A stretch of 64,000 bases of DNA from an uncultured Flavobacteriaceae bacterium (GTDB lineage: Bacteria > Bacteroidota > Bacteroidia > Flavobacteriales > Flavobacteriaceae): NCBI GenBank assembly GCA_947494715.1, contig CANLWG010000014.1, positions 119,478 through 183,477 of the forward strand, given 5' to 3'. The first letter of the stretch is position 1; every line of letters begins with the position of its first letter. The notes below the pieces were generated by a model. The model saw only the letters and a list, made by a program, of their open reading frames with translations, was not told the origin of the DNA and searched no databases. The position numbers and the translations under genes were made by a program. Below are positions 43,602-52,493 of the stretch, one piece after another.

Positions 43602-46157
43602 TTGAAACTTCATCTTAAGCTTATTCTTTTTGCAGTATTGGGGGGCATGGTTTTTAACGCTTGCTCTACCAAAAAAGATGCATTTATCAATCGCAATTGG
43701 CATGCACTCAATACAAAATACAATGTGCTGTACAACGGCAATATTGCTTTTGAACAAGGGAGAGAAGAACTAAATGCAAGCTACAAGGACGATTATTGGG
43801 AAATTCTTCCCATTGAACGTTTGGAGGTTACCGATGACATAAAACTGGATTCCGAGGACAACAATCCCAACTTTATCATAGCCGAGGATAAGGCTACCAA
43901 AGCAATTCAGAAACACAGCATGGACATTAAGGACGAAGAGCGCAATCCACAAACGGATGAAGCCTTTCTTCTATTGGGCAAGGCCCGTTATTTTGATCAA
44001 CGCTATATTCCGGCCCTGGAAGCATTCAACTATGTCATTAAAAAGTATACCTACAGCGATAAACTGAACGAAGCACATATTTGGCGGGAAAAGGTCAACA
44101 TCCGTTTGGAGAACGAGGAACTGGCCATAAAGAACCTAAAACGTTTAATGAAACTGGAGGAACTTAAAGATCAGGATTACGCGGATGCCAGGGCAATGAT
44201 GGCACAGGCCTACATTAATCTTAACGTACCGGATACGGCCATCCAACAACTGAAGATAGCATCCTACTATACCAAAAAGAACCCTGAAAGAGGACGCTAC
44301 TACTATATTATTGGACAGTTATACAATCAATTAGGCCATAAGGACAGTGCCAATTATGCCTTTGATAAGGTAATAGAATTGAATAGAAAGTCGCCGAGGG
44401 TCTATATGATCAATGCTGAAATCCAGAAAATCCGAAATATAGAAATCAATCCAGAAAATGAGGAAGAGCTGTTGGAGTATCTAACAGATTTGGAGGAGAA
44501 TAGGGAAAATAGACCATTTCAGGACAAGATTTATAGGCAAGTAGCCGAATTTCACTTGGATCGGGGGTCGGATAGTCTGGCCTTGGTCTATTTCAATAAA
44601 TCACTTCGTGCCACACAAAACGAACCAAAGTTGAATGCGCTCAACTACGAAAACCTTGCAGAATACAATTTTGACGGAAACAATTATAAAGTGGCAGGCG
44701 CGTATTATGATAGTGTTTTGACCAACCTCGCGGAAAACACCAAGAAGTATCGTTCCATTAAAAAGAAACTGGATAATTTGGAAGATGTCATTACCTATGA
44801 AGACATTGTACAGTATGCGGACAGCGTTATTACCTTATATAAAATGCCCAAGGATGAACAGATAGCCTATTTTGAAAACCATATCGCTGAAATGAAAAAA
44901 GCGGAGGAAGAGGCTGCCAAAAAAGAAGAGGAACGGATAACCGCTGGTTTTGCTTCCTTTGTTAAAAGTAAGGGAGGTAAAGAAAACAAAGGGAAGTTCT
45001 ATTTTTATAATATAACAAGTCTTGGCTACGGCAAGAACGATTTTACCACCAAATGGGGTAACCGCCAATTAGAGGATGACTGGCGTTGGAGCAATAAGAG
45101 CAGAGCATTGCCATCCGAGGCCACTGGTGAATTGTTAGCGGACGGAACCACTATTTCTAATGAACCTATTGGAGATGAAAAATACGACCTTGATTTTTAT
45201 ATGGAGCGGGTTCCTACGGATGTTTCTGTGATAGATAGCCTTGGCAAGGAAAGGAACTTTGCCAATTATCAATTAGGTCTTATTTACAAGGAAAAGTTCA
45301 AAGAGAATCTATTGGCTGCCGGAAAGTTGGAGGACGTTTTAAAATCGAATCCTGAAGAACGGCTGGTTCTTCCTTCAAAATATAATTTGTACAAGATTTA
45401 CGAGGAGGAAGGGAGTACACTGGCGGCCGAGATGAAACGGAACATTATCCAAAACCACGCGGACTCCAGGTATGCCGAGATTTTATTGAATCCACAGGCT
45501 ATTTTAACCGGGAGTTCGGATAGCCCGGATGCCCGTTATGCAGCTCTATACAAGCAGTATCAAAATCAAGAATTCCTAAAAGTCATTACCGGGGCCGAAG
45601 AGAATATCAATAAATATACGGGAGATCCCATAGTCCCAAAATTTGAAATGCTAAAGGCCAATGCCATCGGTAGGCTGCAAGGATTTGAACCTTTTAAGGA
45701 GGCGTTGAACTACGTAGCATTGACCTACCCCAATAATCCAGAGGGCAAAAAGGCGGAACAAATGGTTGCCGAACAACTACCCAAACTGGAGCCTAAGGAA
45801 TTTTCCCCTGAAATTGGATCCTCGGGAACTGGAAATTGGAAGGTTATTTTTCCGTTCAAAAGGAAAAATGACGAAGAGGCCCAAAAACTATTGGAGAAGC
45901 TGAAGAAATCGATCAAAGATTTGAAGTACAGGAACATTGTTTCCAAGGATGTGTACAATCTGGAAGACCAGTTTGTAGTAGTACATGGCTTTAAATCCAA
46001 GGATTTTGCCTTAGGCTATGTGGAATTGCTAAATATTAACAAGGATTATAAGGTTGATAATGAGAATTTTGTAATTTTATCTTCCAACTATAAAATCCTT
46101 CAAGTACATAAAAACGTAGAGGAATATAGAAATAATTTGTTAACCCCAAAACCATGA
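43602..46157 (+). CDS. sprE: Gliding motility/T9SS TPR lipoprotein SprE (PorW)
   Basis: An 851 aa lipoprotein with TTG start. The signal peptide ends in the lipobox FNAC (Cys 21). The mature N-terminus FINRNWHALNTKYNVLYNGN is the recognisable SprE/PorW signature; TPR units follow (for example DEAFLLLGKARYFDQRYIPALEAF and GRYYYIIGQLYNQLGHKDSA), then a coiled charged stretch around residues 420-440, and a C-terminal domain. Family members are needed for type IX secretion and gliding in flavobacteria and for Por secretion in Porphyromonas, in the periplasm at the outer membrane. Length agrees with the Flavobacterium protein (about 870 aa, as I recall). Followed within 6 nt by bactofilin. Confidence 0.92.
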   Translation: MKLHLKLILFAVLGGMVFNACSTKKDAFINRNWHALNTKYNVLYNGNIAFEQGREELNASYKDDYWEILPIERLEVTDDIKLDSEDNNPNFIIAEDKATKAIQKHSMDIKDEERNPQTDEAFLLLGKARYFDQRYIPALEAFNYVIKKYTYSDKLNEAHIWREKVNIRLENEELAIKNLKRLMKLEELKDQDYADARAMMAQAYINLNVPDTAIQQLKIASYYTKKNPERGRYYYIIGQLYNQLGHKDSANYAFDKVIELNRKSPRVYMINAEIQKIRNIEINPENEEELLEYLTDLEENRENRPFQDKIYRQVAEFHLDRGSDSLALVYFNKSLRATQNEPKLNALNYENLAEYNFDGNNYKVAGAYYDSVLTNLAENTKKYRSIKKKLDNLEDVITYEDIVQYADSVITLYKMPKDEQIAYFENHIAEMKKAEEEAAKKEEERITAGFASFVKSKGGKENKGKFYFYNITSLGYGKNDFTTKWGNRQLEDDWRWSNKSRALPSEATGELLADGTTISNEPIGDEKYDLDFYMERVPTDVSVIDSLGKERNFANYQLGLIYKEKFKENLLAAGKLEDVLKSNPEERLVLPSKYNLYKIYEEEGSTLAAEMKRNIIQNHADSRYAEILLNPQAILTGSSDSPDARYAALYKQYQNQEFLKVITGAEENINKYTGDPIVPKFEMLKANAIGRLQGFEPFKEALNYVALTYPNNPEGKKAEQMVAEQLPKLEPKEFSPEIGSSGTGNWKVIFPFKRKNDEEAQKLLEKLKKSIKDLKYRNIVSKDVYNLEDQFVVVHGFKSKDFALGYVELLNINKDYKVDNENFVILSSNYKILQVHKNVEEYRNNLLTPKP

Positions 46158-46163
46158 ACAACA

Positions 46164-46664
46164 ATGTTTTCAGACAACAAAAAACCTAGAACTATGAATG
46201 AAATTAGCGGACAGCCCAACAGAATTGAAAAGAACACCAGGATCAAAGGAGACATCGTTTCCGAGGCGGACTTTAGGATCGATGGTAAATTAGATGGAAA
46301 TGTAAAGACTTCCGGAAAAGTAGTCATTGGCAAGGACGGATACATTAAAGGGAAAGTAGAATGTGTAAATGCGGATATAGAAGGAAGCTTCAATGGAGAA
46401 CTTCTTGTTTCCGATTTACTTTCGTTAAAGTCCTCGGCAGTTATAGAAGGAACGGTCTCCGTATCCAAATTGGCAGTTGAACCTGGAGCAGCTTTCAATG
46501 CCTCTTGTAGCATGAAAGGAAAGAGCGGTTCCCTAAGTAGCAGCAGTAGTCCTAGCTCCAGTTCTAGCAGTAGCAGTTCCAGTACAAGTAGTACTGCCTC
46601 CAGTGGTTATAAGTCCTCAGTAGGTAGTTCCAGCACTAGCAATGAGCGAGCAAAAGCTTCCTAA
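46164..46664 (+). CDS. Bactofilin family cytoskeletal protein
   Basis: A 166 aa protein. Residues ~15-120 are the bactofilin core, a right-handed beta-helix with repeats such as RIEKNTRIKGDIVSEADF, RIDGKLDGNVKTSGKVVIG and IKGKVECVNADIEGSFNGEL, which polymerises without nucleotide. The C-terminal ~45 residues are almost only Ser with Thr/Pro/Gly, an intrinsically disordered tail. Start at ATG 46164, with a second in-frame ATG at 46194. It overlaps the AtpZ gene by 23 nt, so the cytoskeletal protein is translationally linked to the ATP synthase operon. Confidence 0.92.
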   Translation: MFSDNKKPRTMNEISGQPNRIEKNTRIKGDIVSEADFRIDGKLDGNVKTSGKVVIGKDGYIKGKVECVNADIEGSFNGELLVSDLLSLKSSAVIEGTVSVSKLAVEPGAAFNASCSMKGKSGSLSSSSSPSSSSSSSSSSTSSTASSGYKSSVGSSSTSNERAKAS

Positions 46665-46872
46665 AAAGAAAAATACCTTAAAGAATGTAGCAGTACTTTC
46701 AGGTATTGCCTTTCAAATGGGCGCCATTATTTTTTTGGCGGCCAAAGGAGGCATTTGGTTAGATCAACATTATCAGACGGAAAAAAGAATTTTTACGGCA
46801 ATAGCCACAATTTTTGGTGTGGCCGTTGCAATTTGGGTAGTTTTGCGGCAATTAAAACGAATCGAATATTGA
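46642..46872 (+). CDS. AtpZ/AtpI-type ATP synthase assembly membrane protein
   Basis: A 76 aa protein with two membrane helices (residues ~14-35, SGIAFQMGAIIFLAAKGGIW, and ~48-68). The conserved GGIWLDQ loop between them is typical of AtpZ/AtpI, which helps assemble the c-ring or supplies Mg/K. It starts inside the end of the bactofilin gene and ends two bases before the next gene. Which of AtpI or AtpZ it corresponds to is uncertain. Confidence 0.85.
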   Translation: MSEQKLPKKKNTLKNVAVLSGIAFQMGAIIFLAAKGGIWLDQHYQTEKRIFTAIATIFGVAVAIWVVLRQLKRIEY

Positions 46873-46874
46873 AC

Positions 46875-47267
46875 ATGTCCAAAACCAATCCTATAATTCA
46901 ATTTCTAATAGTCCTAATAGCAGTATTGGGACTTATTTTTTTCTCTCATGTCGCCTTACTACGCAACGGGGGATTTCCTCCTTATGGCAATATGTTGGTA
47001 TGGTCTTATGTTATCAATGGCCTTTTAGCGGCGGCAATATTCATTTTGCTTTATGTATTTCGAAAAAAGCTAAAAAACAGTATTGGTTTTCTTTTTATGG
47101 CCGGCAGTTTTTTGAAGTTCATCGTTTTCTTCATTGTCTTTTATCCCTCCTATAAGACCGATGGTGACATGAACAAATTGGAGTTCGCTGCTTTTTTTGT
47201 GCCCTATGCTATTTGCCTGATAATGGAAACTGTTTTTACGGCCAAAATGCTTCAAAAAATGCAATGA
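46875..47267 (+). CDS. Small membrane protein, DUF6168-like
   Basis: A 130 aa protein with four hydrophobic segments over most of its length (residues ~8-28, 40-60, 70-90 and 105-125). The longer reading frame starting at 46755 runs through AtpZ in another phase; the ATG at 46875, two bases after the AtpZ stop, is the likely start. In flavobacteria this position in the atp operon is held by a DUF6168-type protein. In other bacteria AtpI sits here, so it may do a similar assembly job (inference). Confidence 0.72.
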   Translation: MSKTNPIIQFLIVLIAVLGLIFFSHVALLRNGGFPPYGNMLVWSYVINGLLAAAIFILLYVFRKKLKNSIGFLFMAGSFLKFIVFFIVFYPSYKTDGDMNKLEFAAFFVPYAICLIMETVFTAKMLQKMQ

Positions 47268-47332
47268 TTTCCTTTTCTTAAAACGCGCTGAAATAAACGC
47301 TCAAAAGCTTTTTTCTTTTTAACGGAATACCT

Positions 47333-47340
47333 TACATTTG
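47333..47340 (+). promoter_or_regulatory. Candidate -7 element before atpB
   Basis: TACATTTG fits TAnnTTTG, 35 nt before the atpB start. A T-rich stretch lies about 17-20 nt upstream, but there is no clean TTG. It could give the ATP synthase genes a promoter separate from that of sprE-bactofilin. Confidence 0.5.
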
Positions 47341-47374
47341 CACCGATTTTTAAAGACCGATACTTTAGAGCTTT

Positions 47375-48514
47375 ATGCAAAAGACATACTTTGCAAACCT
47401 TCTTTTGGCAATGGCACTTTTATTGAGTGCGAATATGTTCGGAAAAGACAAGGAGCAACACTCGGACGAGCCGCACAAAGACCTTAAGACCGAGATTAAG
47501 GAATACATTCAACATCACTTACAGGATTCCCATGATTTTTCATTGTTCTCCTATACGCAGGATAATGGGGAACACGTATACGTAGGGCTCCCATTGCCGA
47601 TTATTTTATGGGACAACAACGGGCTTAAAGTATTCTCATCGTCCAAATTTCATCATGGAGAAGAGATTGCCGAGGTAGACGGGAACCATTATAAACTTTA
47701 TCATAGTAAAATATATAAGACCGATGCTCAGGGAACCATCAATTACGATGAGGAAGAACATCCGACCAATATAAAACCCTTGGACTTCTCCGTTACCAAA
47801 AACGTGGCCATGATTTTTATTACGGGCCTTTTGATGTTTTGGTTGTTCACAAGCTTGGCCAGGTCATACGCCAAAAATGGGGGGATCCCTAAAGGGGCGG
47901 GTCGTTTCTTCGAGCCCATAGTGCTATATATAAGGGATGATATTGCAAGACCCAATATTGGGGAGAAACATTATAAAAAGTATATGCCCTTTTTGTTGAC
48001 CATATTCTTTTTTATATGGTTCCTGAACATTTTTGGTTTAACCCCGTTGGGAATCAATGTAACTGGAAACATTGCCATCACTTTTGGATTGGCCCTGTTG
48101 ACCTTCTTGATTACGAACTTTACGGGAACTAAGGATTATTGGAAACACTTGTTCGACCCATTAGGGGATACCATGCCTTGGGTTGCAAAAATACCTTTGT
48201 ACATCATATTGGTGCCCATAGAACTATTGGGATTGATCATTAAGCCCTTTTCGCTTTTAATACGTTTGTATGCCAATATGCAGGCAGGCCATATCGTTTT
48301 GATGAGCTTAATTGGATTAATGTTCCTTTTTAAAAGTTGGTTGGGAAGTCCCTTGTCGTTCGCCTTGGCGTTTGCCATTTCATTGATCGAGATTCTTGTG
48401 GCGCTGCTACAGGCTTATATTTTTACCATGTTGTCGGCCCTGTATTTCGGTTTTGCCTCTGAGGAGCATGATCATCATGAGCATGAAGATGAGCCGGAGT
48501 TGGCCCATTTATAA
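47375..48514 (+). CDS. atpB: F0F1 ATP synthase subunit a
   Basis: A 379 aa F0 subunit a. It is much longer than the E. coli protein (271 aa) because of a Bacteroidota-type N-terminal extension of about 130 residues that starts with a signal-like helix and is rich in His/Asp/Lys. The core membrane part carries the essential Arg in LLIRLYANMQAGH and the final AYIFTMLSALYFG. The C-terminus is His/Glu/Asp-rich (EEHDHHEHEDE). First core gene of the operon, with a small hairpin and 71 nt before atpE. Confidence 0.95.
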   Translation: MQKTYFANLLLAMALLLSANMFGKDKEQHSDEPHKDLKTEIKEYIQHHLQDSHDFSLFSYTQDNGEHVYVGLPLPIILWDNNGLKVFSSSKFHHGEEIAEVDGNHYKLYHSKIYKTDAQGTINYDEEEHPTNIKPLDFSVTKNVAMIFITGLLMFWLFTSLARSYAKNGGIPKGAGRFFEPIVLYIRDDIARPNIGEKHYKKYMPFLLTIFFFIWFLNIFGLTPLGINVTGNIAITFGLALLTFLITNFTGTKDYWKHLFDPLGDTMPWVAKIPLYIILVPIELLGLIIKPFSLLIRLYANMQAGHIVLMSLIGLMFLFKSWLGSPLSFALAFAISLIEILVALLQAYIFTMLSALYFGFASEEHDHHEHEDEPELAHL

Positions 48515-48529
48515 ATAGAGGTATGTAGT

Positions 48530-48545
48530 TCCCGTGTAAACGGGA
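48530..48545 (+). promoter_or_regulatory. Hairpin between atpB and atpE
   Basis: TCCCGT-GTAA-ACGGGA, a 6-bp stem with a tetraloop, followed by GTTTT. It lies 16 nt after the atpB stop. It may be a weak terminator/attenuator or an mRNA 3' end that separates the atpB and atpE messages. Confidence 0.45.
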
Positions 48546-48584
48546 GTTTTAGATTGAATTTTTAATTTTTAAACTAGATAGATT

Positions 48585-48779
48585 ATGGAAATTCCAATTA
48601 TGGTAGGTGCAGGTTTGGTAGTTATCGGTGTTGGTCTTGGTATTGGTAGGATCGGAGGATCTGCCATGGAGGCCATTGCCCGTCAACCTGAAGCTTACGG
48701 AAAAATTCAAACAGCAATGTTGATTGCAGCTGCGCTTATTGAAGGTATTGGATTTGCTGCCTTATTCGCAGTAGGTTAA
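48585..48779 (+). CDS. atpE: F0F1 ATP synthase subunit c
   Basis: A 64 aa c-ring subunit: helix 1 with GVGLGIGRIGGSAMEAIARQPE, the polar loop RQPE, and helix 2 LIAAALIEGIGFAALFAVG with the ion-carrying Glu in IEG. The residues that mark Na-binding rings (Gln in helix 1 and Ser/Thr next to the Glu) are not seen, so proton coupling is likely. Hairpins flank the gene on both sides. It is short, near the lower end of the family. Confidence 0.96.
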   Translation: MEIPIMVGAGLVVIGVGLGIGRIGGSAMEAIARQPEAYGKIQTAMLIAAALIEGIGFAALFAVG

Positions 48780-48789
48780 AACAATCTTA

Positions 48790-48824
48790 GGCAATGGCTA
48801 TAACGGTTGGTTATAGCCATTGCC
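48790..48824 (+). promoter_or_regulatory. 15-bp perfect hairpin between atpE and atpF
   Basis: Arms GGCAATGGCTATAAC and GTTATAGCCATTGCC pair without mismatch around the loop GGTTG, starting 11 nt after the atpE stop and ending 32 nt before the atpF start. There is no T-run immediately after it. It likely protects the 3' end of an atpE-containing message or causes partial termination, which would give more c than b subunits (inference). Confidence 0.6.
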
Positions 48825-48855
48825 CAAAGTTTAAAGATTGACTTAAAATAAAAAC

Positions 48856-49356
48856 ATGGAGAAATTATTAAATGAATTTTCGCTGGGATTGTTCGTTTGG
48901 TTGACCCTATTGTTCATCCTATTATTGCTGTTGCTCCGCAAATATGCATGGAAACCAATTTTGGATGCGGTCAACGATCGCGAGGAAGGTATAAAAAATG
49001 CATTGGCCGCTGCTGAAGAAGCTAAAAAGGAAATGCAAAATGTAACCGCGGACAGCGAAAAGCTTTTGCAGGAAGCACGCACTGAACGGGAGGCCATGCT
49101 TAAAGAAGCAAGGGAAATCAAGGATAAGATGATCGCCGATTCCAAGGAGCAGGCAAAGATAGAAGGAGATAAGATGATCAAGCAGGCCCAGGCAACTATC
49201 GAAAGTGAAAAGAAAGCGGCGGTAGCCGAGATTAAGAACCAAGTCGCTGAGCTATCCGTTGAGATTGCCGAGAAAGTGATTAAGGAACAACTCTCCAACA
49301 AGGATAAGCAATTGAAGATGGTAGACGATATGTTGGGTGATATTAAACTGAACTAG
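48856..49356 (+). CDS. atpF: F0F1 ATP synthase subunit b
   Basis: A 166 aa stator subunit: one N-terminal membrane helix (residues ~10-28, LFVWLTLLFILLLLLL) followed by YAWKPILDAVNDREEGI, the conserved cytoplasmic exit, and a long charged coiled coil (for example AAEEAKKEMQNVTADSEK) to the C-terminus. Standard length. Ends 6 nt before atpH. It connects the membrane part with delta and F1. Confidence 0.96.
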   Translation: MEKLLNEFSLGLFVWLTLLFILLLLLLRKYAWKPILDAVNDREEGIKNALAAAEEAKKEMQNVTADSEKLLQEARTEREAMLKEAREIKDKMIADSKEQAKIEGDKMIKQAQATIESEKKAAVAEIKNQVAELSVEIAEKVIKEQLSNKDKQLKMVDDMLGDIKLN

Positions 49357-49362
49357 TCCAGA

Positions 49363-49902
49363 ATGAAAGATTCTAGAGCGGCCATACGTTACGCCAGGGC
49401 AATTTTGGATTTGGCAGTTGAAAATAAAGCTTCCGATGCCGTAGAAAAAGATATGCGTGCAATAGTACAGACTATTTCCGAGAGCAAGGAACTCAGGGAC
49501 ATTTTAGCAAGTCCCATTCTAAATGGGGAAGCCAAAAAGAAAGTGGTATTGGCCGTTTTTAAGGATAGTCATCACATTACAGAAGGCCTGATTAATCTAT
49601 TAATTGACAATAGACGAATCAATATGTTCAATGAAGTGGCGCTGAAATATATCATCCTAAATGAGCAGTTAAAGGGTGAAGATGTGGCATTTGTGACCAC
49701 GGCAATTCCATTGACCAAAGAACTGGAAAAGAAAATATTAAAACAGCTTGGCCAAATTACCGGAAACAAGATAACCATCAAAAATACTGTTGATGATAGT
49801 ATTATTGGAGGGTTCGTCCTACGTGTTGGCGATTTGCAGTATGATGCCAGTATCGCGAATAAATTGAACAATATAAAACGAGAATTTACAAATAGTCTAT
49901 AA
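49363..49902 (+). CDS. atpH: F0F1 ATP synthase subunit delta
   Basis: A 179 aa delta (OSCP-like) subunit. The N-terminal helical bundle (AIRYARAILDLAVENKASDAV) binds the tip of alpha; the C-terminal part contains the family strand DDSIIGGFVLRVGDLQYDAS. Typical length and position between atpF and atpA. It joins the b dimer to the F1 head. Confidence 0.95.
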   Translation: MKDSRAAIRYARAILDLAVENKASDAVEKDMRAIVQTISESKELRDILASPILNGEAKKKVVLAVFKDSHHITEGLINLLIDNRRINMFNEVALKYIILNEQLKGEDVAFVTTAIPLTKELEKKILKQLGQITGNKITIKNTVDDSIIGGFVLRVGDLQYDASIANKLNNIKREFTNSL

Positions 49903-49963
49903 AACGAAGTTAGGGCAATAGGCATTTTAATGTCTTTAGCCTTACATCTTACATCTAGAACAA

Positions 49964-51544
49964 ATGGCAGGAGTAAAAGCCGCTGAAGTATCGGCAATAT
50001 TAAAGAAACAATTATCAGGATTCGAAGCTACCGCTACCTTGGACGAAGTAGGGACCGTACTACAGGTCGGTGATGGCATCGCCCGTGTATATGGGCTTTC
50101 CAATGCCGAGTATGGGGAATTGGTCGAGTTCGAAGGTGGATTGGAAGGTATCGTTTTGAACTTGGAGGAAGATAACGTTGGTGTGGTATTGTTAGGACCC
50201 TCAAAGGAAATCAAGGAGGGTGCAACGGTGAAGCGCACACAGCGTATCGCTTCCATAAATGTGGGAGAAGGCATTGTGGGGCGAGTTGTAGATACACTGG
50301 GAATACCTATTGATGGTAAAGGCCCCATTTCCGGAGAGCTTTATGAAATGCCTTTGGAACGAAAAGCGCCAGGAGTTATTTTCCGGCAGCCCGTTAACGA
50401 ACCTCTTCAAACGGGTGTCAAGGCCATTGATGCCATGATACCGATTGGACGGGGACAAAGGGAGTTGGTCATTGGTGATCGCCAGACCGGTAAGACTACG
50501 GTTTGTATAGATACGATTATCAATCAAAAAGAATTTTATGATGCAGGTGAGCCCGTATATTGTATCTACGTGGCTATAGGACAGAAGGCGTCTACAGTGG
50601 CCGGTATTGCCAAGACTTTGGAGGATAAAGGCGCTTTGGCGTATACCACGATTGTTGCGGCCAATGCCTCAGACCCGGCACCTATGCAGGTGTATGCCCC
50701 TTTTGCAGGAGCGGCGATTGGAGAATATTTCAGAGATACAGGACGCCCCGCATTAATCATATATGATGACCTTTCCAAGCAAGCGGTGGCTTATCGTGAG
50801 GTTTCCTTATTGTTGAGAAGACCACCAGGACGTGAAGCCTATCCAGGAGATGTATTCTACTTACATTCTAGATTGTTGGAACGTGCTGCCAAGGTCATCA
50901 ATGATGATGCCATTGCACAAAACATGAACGATTTACCGGATCCTCTAAAACCGATGGTAAAAGGGGGAGGCTCCTTAACGGCTTTGCCTATTATAGAAAC
51001 ACAGGCAGGGGATGTATCCGCATATATTCCTACCAATGTAATTTCTATTACAGATGGACAGATATTCCTGGAGCAAGACCTTTTTAACCAAGGGGTCCGG
51101 CCGGCAATTAACGTGGGTATTTCGGTCTCCCGTGTAGGAGGGTCGGCGCAGATAAAATCAATGAAAAAGGTCGCAGGAACCTTAAAGTTGGACCAGGCCC
51201 AGTTCCGCGAACTGGAAGCTTTTGCCAAATTCGGGTCTGATTTGGATGCAGCTACCTTAAACGTTATCGAAAAAGGGCGTAGAAACGTTGAAATACTGAA
51301 ACAAGCCCAGAACGATCCATTTACCGTTGAGGATCAGGTAGCGATTATTTATGTAGGTTCCAAGAATTTGTTACGGGACGTTCCCGTTGAAAAGGTAAAG
51401 GAGTTTGAAAGAGATTATCTGGAGCTTTTGAATGCAAAGCACCGTGATGTTTTGGATACCCTTAAGGCAGGTAAATTAACCGATGAGGTTATTGACACAT
51501 TAACGGCTTTGGCAAAGGATTTATCCGGGAAGTATAGAAGCTAG
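49964..51544 (+). CDS. atpA: F0F1 ATP synthase subunit alpha
   Basis: A full-length (526 aa) F1 alpha subunit. Walker [11 protein letters not shown], the nucleotide-site strand [16 protein letters not shown], and [21 protein letters not shown] are complete. It starts 61 nt after atpH and is followed by atpG after 88 nt. The partners atpD (beta) and atpC (epsilon) are not in the window; in flavobacteria they usually form a separate locus. No anomaly. Confidence 0.97.
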   Translation: MAGVKAAEVSAILKKQLSGFEATATLDEVGTVLQVGDGIARVYGLSNAEYGELVEFEGGLEGIVLNLEEDNVGVVLLGPSKEIKEGATVKRTQRIASINVGEGIVGRVVDTLGIPIDGKGPISGELYEMPLERKAPGVIFRQPVNEPLQTGVKAIDAMIPIGRGQRELVIGDRQTGKTTVCIDTIINQKEFYDAGEPVYCIYVAIGQKASTVAGIAKTLEDKGALAYTTIVAANASDPAPMQVYAPFAGAAIGEYFRDTGRPALIIYDDLSKQAVAYREVSLLLRRPPGREAYPGDVFYLHSRLLERAAKVINDDAIAQNMNDLPDPLKPMVKGGGSLTALPIIETQAGDVSAYIPTNVISITDGQIFLEQDLFNQGVRPAINVGISVSRVGGSAQIKSMKKVAGTLKLDQAQFRELEAFAKFGSDLDAATLNVIEKGRRNVEILKQAQNDPFTVEDQVAIIYVGSKNLLRDVPVEKVKEFERDYLELLNAKHRDVLDTLKAGKLTDEVIDTLTALAKDLSGKYRS

Positions 51545-51632
51545 TGAAGGAAAAGTGTGAAGAACTGATACGGATTTTAGTGGCTATACTGAAAAATTCA
51601 TAATTCATCACTCCGAACCCATAACTTAAAAA

Positions 51633-52493
51633 ATGGCGAACTTAAAGGAAATACGCAATAGAATAGCAACGGTGTCCTCGACCATGCAGATTACCAGTGC
51701 CATGAAAATGGTATCGGCTGCCAAGTTGAAGAAAGCTCAAGATGCCATTACTCAAATGCGACCTTATGCGGATAAGCTTACGGAACTTTTACAGAGTTTA
51801 AGTGCAAATTTGGATGCCGATGCCGGAGGAAAATTCTCCGACAATAGGGAGACCCAAAAAATATTGGTGGTGGCCATTACTTCCAATCGTGGCCTCTGTG
51901 GTGCCTTTAACTCCAACATTATGAAGCAGTGTGTTTCGCTATTACATGGTACTTATGGAGACAAACAGGTAGATTTCATGGCAATTGGGAAGAGGGGCAA
52001 TGATATCTTGGGAAAAAAGTTCAATGTGATAGCTAATCACAGTGAAGTTTATGATACACTGACGTTTGATGCGGTTACCATAATTGCGGAAGAACTCATG
52101 GAGCTTTTTACCAGTGGTTCTTATGACAGGATTGAATTGGTATACAATAAATTTAAAAACGCCGCTACTCAGTTGGTCATGACAGAGCAGTTTTTACCCA
52201 TTGTTCCCGCCGAGGGAGGTGCAACATCAATTACAGATTACATTTTTGAGCCTTCTAAGGAAGAAATCGTGGAAGAACTGATTCCCAAATCCTTGAAAAC
52301 ACAATTGTACAAAGCGGTTCGGGATTCTTTTGCCAGTGAACACGGTGCACGTATGACAGCCATGCACAAGGCTACAGATAACGCTACCGAGCTACGTGAC
52401 CAGTTAAAACTTACCTACAATAAAGCCAGACAGGCCGCAATCACGAACGAAATTTTGGAAATTGTTGGCGGTGCGGAAGCACTCAACAATTAG
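51633..52493 (+). CDS. atpG: F0F1 ATP synthase subunit gamma
   Basis: A 286 aa gamma subunit with the N-terminal rotor helix (IRNRIATVSSTMQITSAMKMVSAAKL) and C-terminal rotor helix (KATDNATELRDQLKLTYNKARQAAITNEILEIVGGAEAL). The last seven codons before the TAG, from 52473 on, are also the first bases of the repeat array that follows, so changes in repeat number start inside the coding region but leave the protein intact. Last gene of the operon. Confidence 0.96.
   Translation: MANLKEIRNRIATVSSTMQITSAMKMVSAAKLKKAQDAITQMRPYADKLTELLQSLSANLDADAGGKFSDNRETQKILVVAITSNRGLCGAFNSNIMKQCVSLLHGTYGDKQVDFMAIGKRGNDILGKKFNVIANHSEVYDTLTFDAVTIIAEELMELFTSGSYDRIELVYNKFKNAATQLVMTEQFLPIVPAEGGATSITDYIFEPSKEEIVEELIPKSLKTQLYKAVRDSFASEHGARMTAMHKATDNATELRDQLKLTYNKARQAAITNEILEIVGGAEALNN

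Noticed and set aside
46755..46874. N-terminal extension of the DUF6168-like ORF through atpZ
   Set aside because: It runs in another frame across the conserved AtpZ gene; the ATG at 46875 fits the gene order.
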